A DNA stretch of 64,000 bases from Micromonospora_I sp040659735. Lineage in GTDB: Bacteria; Actinomycetota; Actinomycetes; Mycobacteriales; Micromonosporaceae. The stretch is taken from the NCBI RefSeq assembly GCF_040659735.1, contig NZ_JBFANZ010000009.1:84650-148649 (forward strand). Reading direction: 5' to 3'. The notes under the pieces were generated by a model that was not told the origin of the DNA, did not search any database, and worked only from the letters and a program-made list of their open reading frames with translations. Below, piece after piece: positions 42,900 to 50,572 of this stretch. The translations under genes were made by a program, and so were the position numbers. Every line of letters starts with the position of its first letter. Position 1 is the first letter of the stretch.

Positions 42900-43394
42900 A
42901 TGGCGCACATCCCGGTCAACCATCCACTGCGGCCCGTCTACCGGACACTCGCCGGCCTCGCCGGCTTCTACGTCTTCGTCTCCGGGGTCCTCGGGGTCGC
43001 CCGGGCCTGGGGTGACCCGCTCTTCGCCCGCGACAGCACCTGGGCGCTGGGCCTCCGGCTGAACATGGCCTCCGCGATCCTGTCGCTAATCTTCGGCGGA
43101 CTGGTCGTCGCGGCCAACATCCTCGGCGGCCGGCAGGAGCACCTGGTCAACATCGCCGCCGGCGCGATCTCCCTCGCGACCGGCTTCGTGTCGCTGGCGC
43201 TCCTGCAGCACGCCAACTTCCTGAACTTCTCGATGACCAACGTCATCGTGTCGTTCGTGTTCGGCCTGACCTTCCTCACCGCCGGCCTCTACGACAAGGT
43301 CGGCTCACCCGAGGACGCGGACACCGAGGACGGCTTCCGGCACGGACACCTACGGCTGCCGCACGCCGGCGTCACGCACGGCCGCGCCGGCTGA
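42900..43394 (+). CDS. DUF4383 membrane protein, copy 2
   Basis: 164-aa paralogue of the previous gene, starting IPVNHPLRPVYRTLAGLAGF, with the same four-helix pattern and HANFLNFSMTNVIVSFVFGL. GGAGGAG just before ATG 42900 is a strong ribosome site. The last 23 bp overlap the end of the convergent TetR gene. The extra C-terminal tail (FRHGHLRLPHAGVTHG) is histidine-rich and absent from copy 1. Function unknown. Confidence 0.85.
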   Translation: MAHIPVNHPLRPVYRTLAGLAGFYVFVSGVLGVARAWGDPLFARDSTWALGLRLNMASAILSLIFGGLVVAANILGGRQEHLVNIAAGAISLATGFVSLALLQHANFLNFSMTNVIVSFVFGLTFLTAGLYDKVGSPEDADTEDGFRHGHLRLPHAGVTHGRAG

Positions 43395-44076
43395 TCAACG
43401 TCGGCTTCGCCTCCAGATGCGACAGCCCGTTCCACGACAGGTTGACCAGGTGCGCCGCCACCGTCTCCTTGCGCGGCTTGCGCACCTCCAGCCACCAGCG
43501 GCCCGTCAACGCCACCATGCCCACCAGCGCCTGCGAATAGAGCTCCGCGAGCTTCGGGTCGTACCCCCGGCTCTTGAACTCCGCGCCCAGGATGTGCTCC
43601 ACCTGGTGCGCGACGTCATTCATCACGCTGCTGAAGTTGCCGGCCGCGGACATCAACGGCGACTCCCGGACCAACACGCGGAAACCGTTGGTCTCCTCTT
43701 CGATGTAGTCCAGCAACGCCAGCGCCGCCTGCTCCAGCAGCTCCCGCGGATGCCCCGCCGTCAGCGCCGTGGTGATCCGGTCGAGCAGCGCCCGTACCTC
43801 GCGATCCACCACCACGGCGTAGAGGCCTTCCTTGCCGCCGAAGTGCTCGTAGATCACCGGCTTGGACACCTTGGCCCGCGCCGCCACCTCCTCGATGGAG
43901 GTCGCGTCGAAGCCGCGCTCGGCGAAGAGTTGCCGGCCGATGACGATCAGCTGCTCGCGGCGCTGCGCCGCGGACATCCGCACCCGAGAGCTGGGCTTGG
44001 GCGGCGGCGGCGGCGCGGGCGGGGCCGGGATCCGGCCCCGCGGCGTTTCGCCGTTCGTGCTCGGGATGTCTGTCAC
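43372..44076 (-). CDS. TetR family transcriptional regulator
   Basis: 234-aa TetR-type repressor. A proline-rich linker at the N terminus (PAPPAPPPPPKP) leads into the DNA-binding domain (MSAAQRREQLIVIGRQLFAE, then ATSIEEVAARAKVSKPVIYE with HFGGKEGLY). The ligand domain follows. GTG at 44074-44076 is the best start. It lies 52 nt downstream of the desaturase gene on the same strand, so the two form an operon and it probably controls the desaturase. A tandem operator candidate is upstream of the desaturase. The 3' end overlaps the convergent DUF4383 gene by 23 bp. Confidence 0.9.
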   Translation of the reverse strand: MTDIPSTNGETPRGRIPAPPAPPPPPKPSSRVRMSAAQRREQLIVIGRQLFAERGFDATSIEEVAARAKVSKPVIYEHFGGKEGLYAVVVDREVRALLDRITTALTAGHPRELLEQAALALLDYIEEETNGFRVLVRESPLMSAAGNFSSVMNDVAHQVEHILGAEFKSRGYDPKLAELYSQALVGMVALTGRWWLEVRKPRKETVAAHLVNLSWNGLSHLEAKPTLISRRGRA

Positions 44077-44128
44077 TGCGCCATCCTGCCAGCCCGCATC
44101 GCGCGGCACGGCCCCCGACGCGGCCGGG

Positions 44129-45094
44129 TCACTGTGACGCGGCCGGCTTTACCAGCTTCGCGGCGACCCGCTCCGGCTTCGGCCAGCGGACGTTGGACGC
44201 CGCACCGACCTTCTCGAACAGCCAGATCGTCCGCGCCGAGATGTCGACCTGACCCCGCAGCACCCCGTGCCGCGCGCAGGTCGGGTCCGCGTGGTGCAGG
44301 TTGTGCCAGCTCTCGCCGAACGACAGGATCGCCAGCGGCCAGAAGTTCGCCGCCTTGTCGCCCTGGCGCACCTCGAACGGGCGCTCGCCGTAGACGTGGC
44401 ACACCGAGTTGATCGACCACGTGACGTGGTGCAGCAGCGCGATGCGGACCAGCCCGGCCCAGAAGAACGCGCTCAGCGCCCCCTGCCAGGACCAGGTGAT
44501 GAGGCCGCCCATCGCCGCCGGGCCGAGCAGCGAGACCGCCACGAGTACGGGGAAGAGCCCGTCCACCCGGCGGATGTCCTTGTCGGCGAGGAGGTCGGGC
44601 GCGAACCGCTCGCGGTTGGAGAGCTCGCGGTGGAACATCCAGCCCAGGTGGGCGTAGAAGAGCCCCTTGGTCAGACCCCACACGCTGCTGCCGAAGCGCC
44701 AGGGGGAGTGGGGGTCGCCGTCCAGATCGGAGAAGGCGTGGTGCCGACGGTGATCCGCCACCCACTGCGTGATGTTGCCCTCGACGGCGAGCGAGCCGGC
44801 GACCGCGAGCGCCACCCGCAGCCAGCGCTTGGCCTTGAACGAGCCATGGGTGAAGTAGCGGTGGAAGCCGACCGTGATGCCGAGGCCGGACACCACGTAC
44901 CACACGAAACCGATCGCCACGTCCGTCCACGAGAGCCAGCCGCCCCACGCGGCGGGAACGGCCGCGATCAGCGCCAGGAACGGGATGACCACGAACGACC
45001 AGAGCGCGATGAGGATGCCGGGCGACTGACTGCCCTCGGTGAGCGGCTTGGGCCCGGCGTCGGTGGGGGGCGGGTCGAGGAGAGTGGTGGACAT
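44129..45094 (-). CDS. Acyl-CoA/fatty-acid desaturase (delta-9 type)
   Basis: 321-aa membrane di-iron desaturase that introduces a double bond into fatty acyl chains. Three histidine boxes are visible: H78RYFTH83, H115RRHH119 and WHNLHHAD near residues 255-262. Four hydrophobic helices lie in the usual pairs. It starts the operon with TetR. The length matches the short bacterial desaturases without a cytochrome b5 domain, so a separate electron donor is needed. Its promoter region carries two tandem palindromes, suggesting repression by the neighbouring TetR protein when unsaturated acyl groups are ample (inference). Confidence 0.93.
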   Translation of the reverse strand: MSTTLLDPPPTDAGPKPLTEGSQSPGILIALWSFVVIPFLALIAAVPAAWGGWLSWTDVAIGFVWYVVSGLGITVGFHRYFTHGSFKAKRWLRVALAVAGSLAVEGNITQWVADHRRHHAFSDLDGDPHSPWRFGSSVWGLTKGLFYAHLGWMFHRELSNRERFAPDLLADKDIRRVDGLFPVLVAVSLLGPAAMGGLITWSWQGALSAFFWAGLVRIALLHHVTWSINSVCHVYGERPFEVRQGDKAANFWPLAILSFGESWHNLHHADPTCARHGVLRGQVDISARTIWLFEKVGAASNVRWPKPERVAAKLVKPAASQ

Positions 45095-45133
45095 GGCACC
45101 TCACTGCATGGGGTAACGGGTCGATAACTTACG

Positions 45134-45163
45134 CCTACGTCACCGTAACCTACGGGACCGTAG
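45134..45163 (-). promoter_or_regulatory. Tandem operator candidate of the desaturase-TetR operon
   Basis: Two near-identical 14-bp units, CCTACGTCACCGTA (45134-45147) and CCTACGGGACCGTA (45149-45162), 12 of 14 identical with a 15-bp period. The second extends into the palindrome CTACGG-GA-CCGTAG (45150-45163). They lie 40-70 nt before the desaturase start, next to a possible -10 region on the minus strand, where TetR proteins usually bind. Confidence 0.6.
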
Positions 45164-45231
45164 TTTTCTATGGGCCGGTAGCTGCGAGTTCCCCGGGCGG
45201 CATCGACGACCGTCGTCGTACGGCCGTTCCA

Positions 45232-45519
45232 ATGTCTGTCACCGTGACCGATCCACGCGCCCGGGCCCGGCGACTGCGCGCCGAGGGGCTGTCCCTGCGG
45301 GAGATCCGGCAACGACTCGACGTGGGCAAGGACCGGCTCTCCGAATGGCTCCACGGCATTCCCCCTCCGCAGTGGAACAAACGGCCCAACGCCAAAGACG
45401 GGCCGCGGACCGAGGCGCTCGCGCTCCGCGCGCAGGGTGGCGGTGCCGGACATCGCGGCGGTGTCTCATGGTCGAGGTGCCGCGCAGCGCCGGCACCTAC
45501 CATTGGATCGAGGGCGTGA
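45232..45519 (+). pseudogene. Decayed helix-turn-helix regulator gene
   Basis: The first ~63 residues read as a compact HTH protein (SVTVTDPRARARRLRAEGLS, LREIRQRLDVGKDRLSEWL, then HGIPPPQWNKRPNAKDGP). From about 45430 on, the expected sequence continues in the +1 frame instead (VPDIAAVS, then RRHLPLDRGRDG), and a middle part looks deleted. Thus one frameshift plus a small deletion is the simplest explanation. Homologue identity is inferred from the pattern alone. It is divergent from the desaturase gene, and its promoter region contains the tandem operator. Confidence 0.55.
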
Positions 45520-45598
45520 TGGATGCGCTCGGCCCGCCATGAGGGCCGAACACGGTGTGCCCCGTCGGGGGCGAGGCGTTACTCTGACGAGGCACCGG

Positions 45599-45670
45599 TC
45601 GGCCGTGGTGTAATTGGCAACACGTCGCCCTTTGGAGGCGATTTTCTAGGTTCGAGTCCTAGCGGCCGAG
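45599..45670 (+). tRNA. tRNA-Gln(TTG)
   Basis: 72-nt tRNA, CCA not encoded. The acceptor arm TCGGCCG pairs with CGGCCGA. The anticodon stem TCGCC/GGCGA holds the loop CTTTGGA with anticodon TTG, reading CAA glutamine codons. The T loop is TTCGAGT. It precedes glmU by 108 nt. Confidence 0.95.
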
Positions 45671-45731
45671 CTCTTCCTTGACGCCCGATCCTTTGCATTG
45701 GGTTGATAACAGCGGCGGGTACCGACGTGGC

Positions 45732-45737
45732 TAGCAT
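45732..45737 (+). promoter_or_regulatory. -10 box TAGCAT for glmU
   Basis: TAGCAT fits TANNNT and lies 41 nt before GTG 45779. A GGGAG ribosome site is present in the leader, so glmU should have a short untranslated leader. Confidence 0.4.
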
Positions 45738-45778
45738 GAGGCCGCAGACTGACAGCCGCTCTGACGGGAGCTTTCCTC

Positions 45779-47326
45779 GTGACCCAGGCCCGGCCCCACA
45801 CCGTCGTCGTCCTCGCCGCAGGCGAGGGCAAGCGGATGAAGTCGGCATTACCGAAGGTGCTGCACCCGCTGCTCGGTCGTACCCTCGTCGGGCATGTGCT
45901 GGCCGCGGCCGCGCCGGTCCAGGCGGAGCGCACGCTGGTCGTGGTCGGTCACGGCGCCGACCAGGTCACCGCGCACCTCTCCGAGATCGCGCCCGGCGCG
46001 ACCCCGGTCCTGCAGGCCGAGCAGCACGGCACCGGACACGCCGTCCGGATCGCGCTGGAAGCCGCTCCGGAGACCGGCGGCACCGTGATCGTGCTCAACG
46101 GAGACGTGCCGTTGTTGCGTGCGGAAACCGTTGCCGCCCTGGTCGAGGCCCATGACGCGGCGGGGGCGGCGGCGACCGTGCTCGCGGCCGAGGTTCCCGA
46201 TCCGACCGGACTGGGGCGGATCGTGCGTGACGCGGCCGGTGGCCTGGAACGGATCGTCGAGGAGCGGGACGCGAGCGCCGAGCAGCGCCGGATCCGGGAG
46301 ATCAACGCGGGCATCTACGCCTTCGACGCGGTCCGGCTGCGGGCGGCGTTGGGCAAGCTGTCGACCGACAACGACCAGGGCGAGGAATACCTGACCGACG
46401 TCTTCGGGCTGCTCGCCGCGGACGGGCAGGCGGTGGCCGTGCACGTCGCGGCGGACGCGACCGAGACGCTCGGGTGCAACGACCGGGTCGAGTTGGCCGG
46501 GCTGCGCCGGCGGCTGCGCGACCGGATCAACGAGGGCTGGATGCGGACCGGTGTGACGATCGCCGATCCGGCGACGACCTGGATCGACGTCACGGTGACC
46601 GTGGGCCGCGACGCGCTGGTCGACCAGAACACGCAGCTTCGCGGCGCGACGGTGGTGGCCGACGGGGCGGTGGTCGGGCCCGACGTCACGCTCATCGACA
46701 CGACGGTCGGTGCCGGGGCCACCGTGCTGCGGTCGCACGCGACCGGGGCCGAGGTCGGGGCGGGGGCGAGCGTCGGACCGTACGCCTACCTGCGGCCGGG
46801 CACCCGCCTGGCGCGGAGGGCGAAGATCGGCACGTTCGTCGAGACCAAGAACGCCGACATCGGCGAGGGCACGAAGGTGCCGCACCTGTCGTACGTCGGC
46901 GATGCGACGATCGGCGAGCAGACCAACATCGGCGCCGCGACGGTTTTCGTCAACTACGACGGGGTCCACAAGCACCGCACGGTGATCGGCAGCCACGCCC
47001 GGACCGGGGCGGACAACATGTTCGTCGCGCCGGTGGAGGTGGGCGACGGCGCCTACACGGCGGCGGGTTCGGTGATCGTCGCCGACGTGCCGCCGGGCGC
47101 GTTGGGTGTGGCGCGGGGTCAACAGCGCAACATCGAGGGCTGGGTGGGTAAGCGTCGCCCGGGCACGGCCGCCGCCGAGGCCGCGGAAGAGGCGCTCCAG
47201 GCCGGCACGGCGCTGCCGGCCGACGCTCAACCGGCGGGCCCGGGCACAAGCCAGAGTGAGGCAGTCCACGACCGGGTGGATGGTGGTGGCGTGGCCGGGA
47301 GCGCGAGGGATACTCGGACCGCATAG
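45779..47326 (+). CDS. glmU: Bifunctional GlcN-1-P acetyltransferase / GlcNAc-1-P uridyltransferase
   Basis: 515-aa enzyme making UDP-GlcNAc for peptidoglycan. The N-terminal nucleotidyltransferase has VVLAAGEGKRMKSALPKVLH and QHGTGHAVRIA, with NGDVPLL. The C-terminal left-handed beta-helix (about 255-450) has hexapeptide repeats such as VGPDVTLIDTTVGAGATVLR and GVHKHRTVIGSHARTGADNM. A ~60-residue disordered tail follows, longer than in E. coli but usual for actinobacteria. GTG 45779 is preceded by GGGAG. prs follows 52 nt downstream, the common glmU-prs pairing. Confidence 0.96.
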   Translation: MTQARPHTVVVLAAGEGKRMKSALPKVLHPLLGRTLVGHVLAAAAPVQAERTLVVVGHGADQVTAHLSEIAPGATPVLQAEQHGTGHAVRIALEAAPETGGTVIVLNGDVPLLRAETVAALVEAHDAAGAAATVLAAEVPDPTGLGRIVRDAAGGLERIVEERDASAEQRRIREINAGIYAFDAVRLRAALGKLSTDNDQGEEYLTDVFGLLAADGQAVAVHVAADATETLGCNDRVELAGLRRRLRDRINEGWMRTGVTIADPATTWIDVTVTVGRDALVDQNTQLRGATVVADGAVVGPDVTLIDTTVGAGATVLRSHATGAEVGAGASVGPYAYLRPGTRLARRAKIGTFVETKNADIGEGTKVPHLSYVGDATIGEQTNIGAATVFVNYDGVHKHRTVIGSHARTGADNMFVAPVEVGDGAYTAAGSVIVADVPPGALGVARGQQRNIEGWVGKRRPGTAAAEAAEEALQAGTALPADAQPAGPGTSQSEAVHDRVDGGGVAGSARDTRTA

Positions 47327-47378
47327 TTCTGCGGTCCGCCGGCCGCAGCCACCGACTTGACGGGGAGCAAACGTCCCG

Positions 47379-48359
47379 ATGGGCAGCATCGTCGCCGAAA
47401 ACCGCAAGAGCCTGATGCTCTTCTCCGGACGAGGTTTTCCGGAACTGGCGCAGGAGATCGGTGAGGTGCTCGGCATCGCGCCGACACCGGCTGACTCGTA
47501 CGAGTTCGCCAACGGCGAGATCTTCGTCCGGTTCAAGGAGTCGGTCCGCGGCTCCGACGCGTTCCTCGTGCAGTCCATGACCCACGGCGTCAACAAGTGG
47601 GTCATGGAGACGCTGATCATGATCGACGCGCTGAAGCGCGGATCGGCGAAGCGGATCACGGTGGTGCTGCCGTTCTATCCGTACGCGCGGCAGGACAAGA
47701 AGCACCGTGGGCGGGAGCCGATCTCGGCCCGGCTCATGGCCGACCTGCTCCGCACCGCGGGGGCCAACCGGATCCTCACCGTGGATCTGCACACGGCGCA
47801 GATCCAGGGCTTCTTCGACGGGCCGGTGGACCACCTCTTCGCGATGGACATCCTCGCCGGCTACGTGGAGCGGAAGTACGCGGGCCGCCCGATGACGGTG
47901 GTGGCGCCCGACTCGGGCCGGGTGCGGGTGGCGGAGCGCTGGACGGACCGGCTCGGTGGGTGTCCGCTGGCGTTCATCCACAAGACGCGCGATCCGCTCA
48001 AGCCCAACCAGGTGGTCGCCAACCGTGTGGTCGGCGACGTGGAGGGACGGGTCTGCCTCGTCGTCGACGACATGATCGACACTGGCGGCACGATCGTGAA
48101 GGCTTCCGAGATCCTGCACGAGTCCGGCGCGGCCGATATCATCGTGGCCTCGACGCACGCCCTCCTCTCCGATCCGGCGACCGAGCGACTGAAGAACAGC
48201 CGGATCAGCGAGGTCGTCGTCACCAACACACTGCCGTTGCCGCCGGAGAAGCGGCTGGACAAGATCACCGCGCTGTCGATCGCACCGCTGCTCGCCCGGG
48301 CCATCCGGGAGGTCTTCGACGACGGATCGGTGACCACCCTGTTCGGTGGATTGAGCTGA
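47379..48359 (+). CDS. prs: Ribose-phosphate pyrophosphokinase
   Basis: 326-aa PRPP synthetase supplying nucleotide, histidine and tryptophan synthesis. Key motifs: LMLFSGRGFPELAQEI, EIFVRFKESVRGSDAFLVQS, PFYPYARQDKKHRGREPISA, DLHTAQIQGFFDGPVDHLFA and the PRPP-binding loop VVDDMIDTGGTIV. It is followed by a hairpin terminator, which separates it from the rplY promoter. Confidence 0.97.
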   Translation: MGSIVAENRKSLMLFSGRGFPELAQEIGEVLGIAPTPADSYEFANGEIFVRFKESVRGSDAFLVQSMTHGVNKWVMETLIMIDALKRGSAKRITVVLPFYPYARQDKKHRGREPISARLMADLLRTAGANRILTVDLHTAQIQGFFDGPVDHLFAMDILAGYVERKYAGRPMTVVAPDSGRVRVAERWTDRLGGCPLAFIHKTRDPLKPNQVVANRVVGDVEGRVCLVVDDMIDTGGTIVKASEILHESGAADIIVASTHALLSDPATERLKNSRISEVVVTNTLPLPPEKRLDKITALSIAPLLARAIREVFDDGSVTTLFGGLS

Positions 48360-48662
48360 CCTTCGCTCCGGGCCGCCCGGTCGTGTGCCGGGCGCCCCGG
48401 GCCAGGTGGTGGGGACTCCCCCGAGGGCTGGCTGAGCCCTCGGGTAGGATAGTGCGGTTGCCACGGCGAGGGTGTCCTGCGGGCTGCTTCTGATGAAGCG
48501 CTGCCGCACGGAGGCACCGTGATCGACGCGGTGCTCCGGGCACTGCTCTTGAACGAGAGAGCCCCAGCGCGCCTCCTCGCCCCGGCACCGCCGACATCGA
48601 TCCGGTTCCAGAACCGGATGTGCATCGCAGACGCAGCCGCCGAAACTCCAGGAGTACTCACC
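48360..48662 (+). promoter_or_regulatory. rplY leader region with terminator, -10 box and in-frame upstream start
   Basis: 303-nt gap. After the terminator (48420-48444) comes TAGGAT (48445-48450), a -10-like box. The leader then carries a strong GGAGG about 5 nt before GTG 48519, which reads in the same frame as rplY without a stop, giving a 48-residue N-terminal extension. The canonical rplY start is GTG 48663. The long leader could be a ribosomal-protein autoregulation site; this is inference. Confidence 0.45.
48420..48444 (+). terminator. Hairpin terminator after prs
   Basis: Stem of 10 bp (48420-48429 and 48435-48444) with a 5-nt loop, about 60 nt beyond the prs stop and directly before the TAGGAT box. 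Confidence 0.75.
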
Positions 48663-49292
48663 GTGTCCGAGGTAAAGATCACCGCCGAGCCCCGCACCGA
48701 GTTCGGCAAGGGTGGTGCCCGTCGTACCCGTCGGGCCGGCAACGTACCCGCCGTGCTCTATGGCCACGGCGAGAAGCCCAAGCACATCGCGCTTCCGGCG
48801 CGTGAGTTCGCCGCCGCGATCCGGCGCGGTGGCGCCAACCAGCTCTTCACGATCGAGATCACCGACGGCACCCAGGCGCTGGCCCTGCCGAAGGCGATCC
48901 AGCGTGACCCGATCAAGGACACCTTCGAGCACGTCGACCTGATCCTCGTGCGTCGCGGCGAGAAGGTCGTCGTCGACGTTCCGGTGCAGCTCGTCGGCGA
49001 GCCGGCCCGCGACACGCTGGTCGTGCACGAGAACGACACGCTGTCGGTCAACGCCGACGCGACCAAGCTGCCCGAGTCGCTCGAGGCGTCGATCGATGGC
49101 CTCGAGGCCGGATCGCACGTGACCGCCGCCGACGTGAAGCTCCCCGCCGGCGTCGAGCTCGCCGCCGACCCGGAGACCGTCATCGCGGTGATCTCCGCCG
49201 CGACCACGGTCGAGGAGGCCACCGAGACGCCGGCCGAAGAGGCCACTGAGGGCGAGGCGGCCGAGGCCGCCGAGGCCGCTGCGCAGGCCTGA
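48663..49292 (+). CDS. rplY: 50S ribosomal protein bL25 (CTC-type)
   Basis: 209-aa ribosomal protein of the bL25/general stress Ctc form, which binds 5S rRNA. It starts with SEVKITAEPRTEFGKGGARR, the usual family opening, then RAGNVPAVLYGHGEKPKHIA. The C-terminal TL5-type domain (VVVDVPVQLVGEPA, VNADATKLPESLEASIDGL) follows. The last ~30 residues are an acidic/alanine tail (AEEATEGEAAEAAEA), typical of actinobacterial forms. GTG 48663 has AGGAG about 8 nt upstream. An in-frame GTG at 48519 with a good ribosome site is a possible alternative. Confidence 0.93.
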   Translation: MSEVKITAEPRTEFGKGGARRTRRAGNVPAVLYGHGEKPKHIALPAREFAAAIRRGGANQLFTIEITDGTQALALPKAIQRDPIKDTFEHVDLILVRRGEKVVVDVPVQLVGEPARDTLVVHENDTLSVNADATKLPESLEASIDGLEAGSHVTAADVKLPAGVELAADPETVIAVISAATTVEEATETPAEEATEGEAAEAAEAAAQA

Positions 49293-49308
49293 CCCGTTCA
49301 CTGATCCG

Positions 49309-49346
49309 GGCGTCCCCGATGCTGCTTCGTCGGCATCCGGGACGCC
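49309..49346 (+). terminator. Hairpin terminator after rplY
   Basis: An 8-bp outer stem (49309-49316 and 49339-49346) continues, after one mismatch, into a 5-bp inner stem. It lies 17 nt after the rplY stop and ends 21 nt before pth. Confidence 0.65.
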
Positions 49347-49367
49347 TGGCTCGTTTCTGGAGGTGCC

Positions 49368-49952
49368 GTGGAGACCGCGCCGTGGCTGGTGGTCGGGTTG
49401 GGCAATCCGGGCAAGGAGTACGCCCGTAACCGGCACAATGTTGGCTTCATGGTCGCGGAGCTGCTCGCGGCCCGGATCGGCGCGAAGTTCAGCCGGCACC
49501 GGCGGGCCGTGGCCGAGGTCGCGGAGGGGCGGCTCGGCATGGGCGGGCCCAAGCTCGTCCTCGCCAAGCCGCTCACCTACATGAACCTCTCCGGCGGGCC
49601 GGCGGCCGCGCTGGCGCAGTTCTACAAGATCCCCACCGAGCAGGTCATCGCCGTTCACGACGAGCTCGACATCGACTACGGCCAGCTCCGCGCGAAGCGC
49701 GGCGGCGGCGAGGGCGGCCACAACGGTCTGCGGTCGATGTCCAAGTCGCTGGCGACGAAGGACTACGCGCGGGTGCGGTTCGGCATCGGACGGCCGCCGG
49801 GGCGGCAGGATCCGGCCGACTACGTGCTCTCCGACTTCTCCACCGCGGAGCGCAAGGAACTCGAGTTCCTCGTCGATCGGGCGGCCGATGTCGTGGAGGC
49901 GATCGTGACCCGCGGCCTCGAATGGACACAGAACGCCTACCACAGCGCCTGA
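49368..49952 (+). CDS. pth: Peptidyl-tRNA hydrolase
   Basis: 194-aa enzyme that releases tRNA from stalled peptidyl-tRNA. Features: VVGLGNPGKEYARNRHNVGF with the catalytic histidine, LAKPLTYMNLSG, the key HDELDIDYGQLRAKRGGGEG and GHNGLRSM. The length is normal for the family. GTG 49368 has a GGAGG site. Position after rplY is the usual order in many bacteria. Confidence 0.96.
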   Translation: METAPWLVVGLGNPGKEYARNRHNVGFMVAELLAARIGAKFSRHRRAVAEVAEGRLGMGGPKLVLAKPLTYMNLSGGPAAALAQFYKIPTEQVIAVHDELDIDYGQLRAKRGGGEGGHNGLRSMSKSLATKDYARVRFGIGRPPGRQDPADYVLSDFSTAERKELEFLVDRAADVVEAIVTRGLEWTQNAYHSA

Positions 49953-50043
49953 CGCCATCTTTCTGTCCGATCGCTCTACCGGCTGATGTCCGTTCGTCTG
50001 CTTCACGTCCGCCGCGTCGCCGGCCCGCGTCATGCGTTGATAT

Positions 50044-50085
50044 CGACAGACGCGCCGGTCCGCCGGTCCGCCGGCGCGTCGGTCG
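50044..50085 (+). terminator. Hairpin terminator after pth
   Basis: Main stem of 10 bp (50049-50058 and 50071-50080) extended by a 4-bp outer stem (50044-50047 with 50082-50085). The loop contains a repeated GGTCCGCC. It lies about 90 nt beyond the pth stop. Confidence 0.6.
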
Positions 50086-50189
50086 TGTCCGGGCGTGACG
50101 GGGAGGCGGGGTGGAGCAGCGGTTGTCGGGCGGTAACCAGCCGACGGCCGACCTCGGCGAGCGGTGCGCCGGACGGGACCAGCCGCTGG

Positions 50190-50572
50190 TGATGACCGCA
50201 ACGAGCACGACGGTGTGCTGTTCAAGATCCGTGATGATCCGCGGGTGACGGTGGTCGGCCGCTGGCTGCGTCGGCTCTCGCTGGACGAGCTGCCGCAGCT
50301 GTTCAACGTGGTGCGCGGGCAGATGTCGACTGGTAGGTCCTCGTCCCCCGCTGCCGCAGGAGGTGGCAGAGTATCCGGACGACGTCCGTCGTCGGTTGGC
50401 GGTGAAGCCGGGCATGACCGGGTTGTGGCAGGTTTCTGGACGATCAGACCTGCCGTGGGAGGAGGCGGTCCGATTGGATCTGCGGTATGTGGAGAACTGG
50501 TCTCTCTCGCTCGACCTCGTGATCATGATGCGGACCGTGGCCGCGGTGGCCCGTTCGTCCGGGGCGTACTGA
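50190..50572 (+). pseudogene. Exopolysaccharide sugar transferase, truncated and frameshifted
   Basis: Remnant of a bacterial undecaprenyl-phosphate sugar transferase (WcaJ/polyprenyl glycosylphosphotransferase). One frame has RNEHDGVLFKIRDDPRVT and WLRRLSLDELPQLFNVVRGQ. After about 50330, the family sequence LVGPRPPLPQEVAEYPDDV and GMTGLWQVSGRSDLPWEEAV continues in the +1 frame, so one inserted or deleted base separates them. The N-terminal membrane part is missing entirely. It sits between pth and cysQ and was probably once part of a polysaccharide locus. Confidence 0.8.

Noticed and set aside
46950..50306. Very long open frame antisense to glmU, prs, rplY and pth (over 1100 codons)
   Set aside because: High-GC DNA gives long antisense frames. 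This one runs opposite four confidently identified genes and has no family motif.
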